Both the position numbers and the translations under genes were made by a program. Shown here piece after piece: positions 60,585-64,000 of a DNA stretch of 64,000 bases. Where the stretch lies: NCBI GenBank assembly GCA_050944255.1, contig JBMNQS010000003.1, positions 1-64,000 on the forward strand. The letters are read 5' to 3'. The number at the start of each line of letters is the position of its first letter. Position 1 is the first letter of the stretch. Below the pieces are notes generated by a model. The model was not told the DNA's origin, did not search any database, and was given only the letters and a program-made list of their open reading frames with translations. This DNA is from JBMNQS01 sp050944255 (lineage in GTDB: Bacteria; Bacillota; Clostridia; Christensenellales; Maliibacteriaceae).

Positions 60585-61427
60585 ATGACCATCGGAATCT
60601 ATACCATTGCGCCGGCAATGGCCAAGAGCCGGGTGATCAGGCAGGCCGTTGCCGCCATTGAACGCCGGGGCGGCCATGTGCTTCTGCTGCCCATGATCGC
60701 CCAGGCCGTCTCTCGGGCGGACCTGATTTGCCCGCAGGACGAACTGATGGATAAAAGTGATATTTTGATGGTGTTCGGCGGCGACGGGACCATGCTCTCC
60801 GCCGCCAGAAACGCCGTTATCACCGATACGCCGGTTTTCGGCGTCAACCTGGGCAAGATCGGGTTTCTGCCCGAGACGGAAGTGCCCGATATCGACGAGG
60901 CCGTGGACTGCATACTCTCGGGCCGTTACCGCATCGAGGAGCGGATGATGCTGCGGTGCCGCCTGGATGACGAGGACATGGGCATTGCCCTCAACGACGT
61001 GGTCATTGCAAGGGGCGCCGTCTCCAGGATGGTGAACGTGCATATAGACATCGACGGGGAGGCCTTCACCCAGTACCGCGCCGACGGCGTCATCGTCTCC
61101 ACGCCCACCGGCTCCACCGCCTATGCGCTCTCCACCGGCGGGCCCATTATCAGCCCCGAGCTGGAGTGCCTGCTGATCTCGCCCATATGCCCCCACTCGC
61201 TGTACAACCGCTCGGTGGTGGTGGGCGATAAAACACGTATTGCCATTTCCGTCACCGGAGCGAACGACGACGCCATGGTCACGCTGGACGGGCAGATTGC
61301 AAAGGCGGTGAAGCCCGGCAATATCGTGACCATTTCCCGGGCGGAGCAGACGGCCAAGTTCGTCCGGCTCAGACAGGAAAGTTTCTACCGCACGCTCCAC
61401 AGGAAACTGTCGAGCGATCATCTGTAG
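60585..61427 (+). CDS. nadK: NAD kinase
   Basis: 280 residues. Makes NADP. GGDGT (residues 65-69) is the phosphate-binding motif; GVNLGKIGFL, LNDVVIARGAV, DGVIVSTPTGSTAYALSTGGP and the ISVTGANDDAMVTLDGQ block follow. ATG 60585 (MTIGIYT) is chosen; GGGAG lies 12 bases upstream, and an ATG four codons earlier is too close to it. Confidence 0.93.
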   Translation: MTIGIYTIAPAMAKSRVIRQAVAAIERRGGHVLLLPMIAQAVSRADLICPQDELMDKSDILMVFGGDGTMLSAARNAVITDTPVFGVNLGKIGFLPETEVPDIDEAVDCILSGRYRIEERMMLRCRLDDEDMGIALNDVVIARGAVSRMVNVHIDIDGEAFTQYRADGVIVSTPTGSTAYALSTGGPIISPELECLLISPICPHSLYNRSVVVGDKTRIAISVTGANDDAMVTLDGQIAKAVKPGNIVTISRAEQTAKFVRLRQESFYRTLHRKLSSDHL

Positions 61428-61438
61428 GGGGAAAGCAT

Positions 61439-61888
61439 ATGAAGTCAAAGCGTCACAACCTGATACTGGAACTTGTACGCACCGGCGATATCTCCACGCA
61501 GGAAGAACTGGCGGAAGCCCTGAAAAAACACAGCGTGATAGCCACCCAGGCCACCATCTCCAGGGACATCAAGGAACTTCGCCTGATTAAAGTGCTGGGC
61601 GAGAACGGCATGTATAAGTATGCGAAGCTGGAGCAGAACGATTCCGCGCTGGACGCCCGGCTGCTGCGCCTGTTTTCCGAATCGGTGCTCAGCATGCAGC
61701 ACTCGGGCAACATCATTGTGCTGCATACCATCAGCGGTACCGCCAACGCCGCGGCGGAGGCCATCGATAACCTGAGCTGGGAAGAGCTTATGGGCAGCCT
61801 CGCCGGCGACGATACCATCTTTGTGCTGATCCGCAGCGAGCAGGAAGTGCAGGCGGTGCTCTCGCGCTTCAGACAGATGATGCAGTAG
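61439..61888 (+). CDS. argR: arginine repressor ArgR/AhrC
   Basis: 149 residues. N-terminal winged helix (QEELAEALKKHSVIATQATISRDIKELRLIKV) and C-terminal arginine-binding domain (NIIVLHTISGTANAAAEAIDNLSW ... GSLAGDDTIFVLI, with the GDDT site). It controls arginine synthesis and breakdown genes, none of which are here. Usual place between nadK and recN. ATG 61439, GGGGGAAAGC upstream. Confidence 0.94.
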   Translation: MKSKRHNLILELVRTGDISTQEELAEALKKHSVIATQATISRDIKELRLIKVLGENGMYKYAKLEQNDSALDARLLRLFSESVLSMQHSGNIIVLHTISGTANAAAEAIDNLSWEELMGSLAGDDTIFVLIRSEQEVQAVLSRFRQMMQ

Positions 61889-61901
61889 GAAAGAGGCGGC
61901 T

Positions 61902-63638
61902 ATGCTCAGGCGGTTATCGGTGCGCCATATCGCGCTGATCGAAAAAGCGGACATTACCTTTGAGAGGGGACTCTGCGTCCTCACCGGCGAGACGGGCGCG
62001 GGCAAATCCATATTGGTGGACGCCATGAAACTGGCCCTTGGCGGGCGCGCCGACAGAGATCTTATCTCCGCCGGTGAAAAGCGCGCGCAGGTGGAGGCCG
62101 CTTTTTTTGTGAAAAAAGACGATCCGGTGCGGGAGGTCCTGCGCCGCGAAAGTCTTCTTGATGATGACGAGGAGGAACTTGTGCTCTGGCGCGAACTGAC
62201 CGCGGCGGGCAGAAGCACCTGCCGCATCGCCGGGACACTGGTCACGCTGTCGCTGCTTCGGGAAATTTCGTCCCACCTGGTGGACATCTACGGGCAGCAT
62301 GATTACCAGTCGCTGCTGAATCCGGCCAGCCACAGGGCGTTCCTCGACCGGATGGACAGGGAGGGAATTCTCTCTGCGCTGAAAGAGAAACTTGCCGCCC
62401 TTTGCGCTCAGGCGGCGGAACTGAAGAAAAAGATGTCCCAGGGCTACCTGTCGCCCCAGGAAAGGGAGCGGCAGCTGGATATCCTGCGCTTTCAACTCGA
62501 TGAGATTCGTCAGGCCGGCCTGCAGGATGGCGAGGAGGAGGAACTGAAACGCCGGCAGGCGCTTCTGGCCGCGGCGGAGGAGATCGATACGCAGCTGGCT
62601 GCCGCCTGCGATAAGCTGGCGGCGCCGTCCCCGGCGTCGGCGCTGGATTTTTTGGGGGATGCCGTGCAGGCCATGGCGCGCATCGCGCACCTGGACGCAT
62701 CCTTTGAAGAGCTTCACGCGCGGCTGGAGGGCGCCTACTACGACCTCGAGGACGCGGCGTCCGCCCTTCGGCGGCTGACCGATACGCAGCGGTACGATCC
62801 GCAGGCGCTCTCCGGCGTTGAGATGCGGCTGGACGAAATCTATAAGCTCAAGCGCAAGTACGGCGCCACCATAGCGGAAATCCTTCGGTTTGCCGACGAA
62901 GCCGAGGCGAAGATCGCTGAACTGGAAGGCGCCCAGGAGCATATGCTGGCGTATCAGAAGCAGTACGATGACATGCTCCGGTCCTACCACGAGACGGCGG
63001 TGGCGCTTTCTTCCCGCAGGCAGGAGCTGGCCAAGGTGCTGGAGAGGGAGCTGATCCGCCAATTGAGCGACCTTGGAATGGACAAGGCGCAGTTTTCGGT
63101 GCATTTCGGCGTGCTGCCTGACAAGGACAGCATCGAAAATCATTTGAGCCCCGAGGGGCTCGATGAAGTGGAATTTTATATTTCCTTCAATCCCGGCGTC
63201 CCCGTGCGGCCCATGGCGCGGGTCATCTCCGGCGGCGAACTGTCCCGGGTGATGCTGGCGCTGAAAAACGTGCCGCGCTCCGGCGGCGACGTGGGCTGCA
63301 TGATCTTCGACGAGATCGACGCGGGCATCGGCGGCCGCACGGCAAACGTGGTGGCCAAAAAGATGAAGGCCGTCTCCAAGGAGCGGCAGGTGCTCTGCGT
63401 CACCCATCTGGCGGCGGTGGCCGCGGCGGCGGACATGCACATCGCCGTGGAGAAGGCCTCCGGCTCCGGCGCCACAAAGACCGGTATCGCCGTGCTTGGC
63501 GAAGAGGCGCATCTGGAGGAGATCGCCCGGATGCTGGGCGGGGACGACAAGGATTCCGTGACGCTGGCCCACGCGCGCAAACTGGTGAAGGATATGGGAA
63601 ATCATAGACGGCAACAGGGAAAAGCGGCTGAAAAATAA
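61902..63638 (+). CDS. recN: DNA repair protein RecN
   Basis: 578 residues, SMC-like. Walker A GETGAGKS (residues 29-36), a long helical/coiled middle (QLDILRFQLDEIRQAGLQDGEEEELKRR), and the C-terminal signature and Walker B (VISGGELSRVMLALKNV, CMIFDEIDAGIGGRTANVV, VLCVTHLAAVAAAADMH). Gathers DNA ends at double-strand breaks. ATG 61902 with GAAAGAGG. Confidence 0.96.
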   Translation: MLRRLSVRHIALIEKADITFERGLCVLTGETGAGKSILVDAMKLALGGRADRDLISAGEKRAQVEAAFFVKKDDPVREVLRRESLLDDDEEELVLWRELTAAGRSTCRIAGTLVTLSLLREISSHLVDIYGQHDYQSLLNPASHRAFLDRMDREGILSALKEKLAALCAQAAELKKKMSQGYLSPQERERQLDILRFQLDEIRQAGLQDGEEEELKRRQALLAAAEEIDTQLAAACDKLAAPSPASALDFLGDAVQAMARIAHLDASFEELHARLEGAYYDLEDAASALRRLTDTQRYDPQALSGVEMRLDEIYKLKRKYGATIAEILRFADEAEAKIAELEGAQEHMLAYQKQYDDMLRSYHETAVALSSRRQELAKVLERELIRQLSDLGMDKAQFSVHFGVLPDKDSIENHLSPEGLDEVEFYISFNPGVPVRPMARVISGGELSRVMLALKNVPRSGGDVGCMIFDEIDAGIGGRTANVVAKKMKAVSKERQVLCVTHLAAVAAAADMHIAVEKASGSGATKTGIAVLGEEAHLEEIARMLGGDDKDSVTLAHARKLVKDMGNHRRQQGKAAEK

Positions 63639-63650
63639 AAATAAAATATT

Positions 63651-63678
63651 AAAACGCAAAGCTGGCTTTGCGTTTTTT
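63651..63678 (+). terminator. terminator of recN
   Basis: AAAACGCAAAG (63651-63661) pairs with CTTTGCGTTTT (63666-63676) with loop CTGG, then TT; closes the nusB-recN run. Confidence 0.85.
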
Positions 63679-63871
63679 GGCATATAAGCGGACATGCGCG
63701 GTCTTTCATTGTTTTTCCCAAGCCGGTTTAAATTTTGAGGCTTTTATGCATGTGAAAACGGGCTTTTAAAAACCAATTTTTCTATCGAATAAATCCATAC
63801 AAAGGCGCAAGAATAGAAACAGTCGGACTTTATTTTTTATGATTCAAAATACAGCGCGAAAGGGAAGAAAT

Positions 63872-64000
63872 ATGAAAAAACCATTGAATAAACGCATCGC
63901 CGGATGGGCTTTGGCGGCCTTTCTGCTTATCATCAACCAGTCGGGATACGTCAGAAGCATTGCCGGTATCCCCGATACGGTGCGTTTATCGGAAAATGAC
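63872..64000 (+). CDS. spoIVB: SpoIVB peptidase, N-terminal fragment
   Basis: The first 43 codons before the window ends. A membrane-anchor helix (IAGWALAAFLLIINQSGYV) is followed by SIAGIPDTVRLSEND, the SpoIVB start region. SpoIVB is the forespore serine peptidase that triggers pro-sigma-K processing. It follows recN as in most spore formers. AAAGGGAAG precedes ATG 63872. A GAATA (63787-63791) plus AGAATAGA about 18 bp on could be a sigma-F/G promoter but is weak. Confidence 0.8.
   Translation, partial: MKKPLNKRIAGWALAAFLLIINQSGYVRSIAGIPDTVRLSEND

Noticed and set aside
61914..63695. 593-codon frame antisense to recN
   Set aside because: Mirror frame of recN running over its terminator; no start site.

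Overview
This window comes from an endospore-forming, high-G+C member of the Clostridia (Bacillota). The evidence is the full eight-gene spoIIIA operon, spoIVA, spoIIP, gpr, sigK, a ylmC/ymxH-type gene and the start of spoIVB. The gene orders are also clostridial: nusB-folD-xseAB-ispA-dxs-tlyA-nadK-argR-recN-spoIVB, a T-box-controlled thrS, and an L20-leader-type region before infC-rpmI-rplT. I cannot name a genus.

Region 1 (1-11.7 kb). A partial asnB and a manganese exporter gene (mntP) behind a yybP-ykoY-type Mn2+ riboswitch lead into a surface-glycan island. wecB and wecC should make UDP-ManNAc and UDP-ManNAcA. They are followed by a large, visibly A+T-rich stretch with a methyltransferase/GT2/GT-B fusion protein, a heparinase II/III-type protein and a damaged asparagine-synthetase-like gene. 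A uronate-making pair next to amidotransferase-like genes and a uronate-lyase-like gene suggests an (amidated) uronic-acid polysaccharide. The base composition suggests horizontal acquisition.

Region 2 (11.9-24.9 kb). Mostly housekeeping and sporulation genes: sigK (uninterrupted), an M24 peptidase, efp with a CD1247-domain gene, ylmC/ymxH, nrdR, a pgeF remnant, a probable 4-hydroxybutyrate dehydrogenase, a DUF512 radical-SAM gene with der and plsY, and spoIVA.

Region 3 (25-43.8 kb). Translation and replication genes come first: thrS with its T-box, infC with an apparent ATA start, rpmI, rplT, an SpoU methyltransferase, an ECF S-component, an MBL hydrolase, a comEC lacking expected active-site motifs, holA and rpsT. 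Then come gpr, spoIIP, murI, a deleted FtsX-type permease remnant, and the class II ribonucleotide reductase gene nrdJ behind a promoter overlapped by two NrdR boxes exactly 31 bp apart. nrdR itself lies at 16.3 kb.

Region 4 (43.8-64 kb). After a 1.1-kb gene-poor stretch and a LysR regulator come spoIIIAA-AH, the asp23/amaP/DUF2273 envelope genes, and one long co-oriented run from nusB to recN, ending in the first 43 codons of spoIVB.

A family of modular palindromic intergenic repeats recurs in both orientations (about 15.5, 22.8, 27.3, 36.7 and 43.2 kb). A separate tandem array of about 187 bp lies at 42.66-43.15 kb. Several genes are remnants or carry lesions: the Asn-synthetase-like gene, pgeF, the FtsX permease, and a PAP2-family gene with an apparent in-frame deletion. 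I found no rRNA, tRNA, CRISPR array, transposase gene or prophage.
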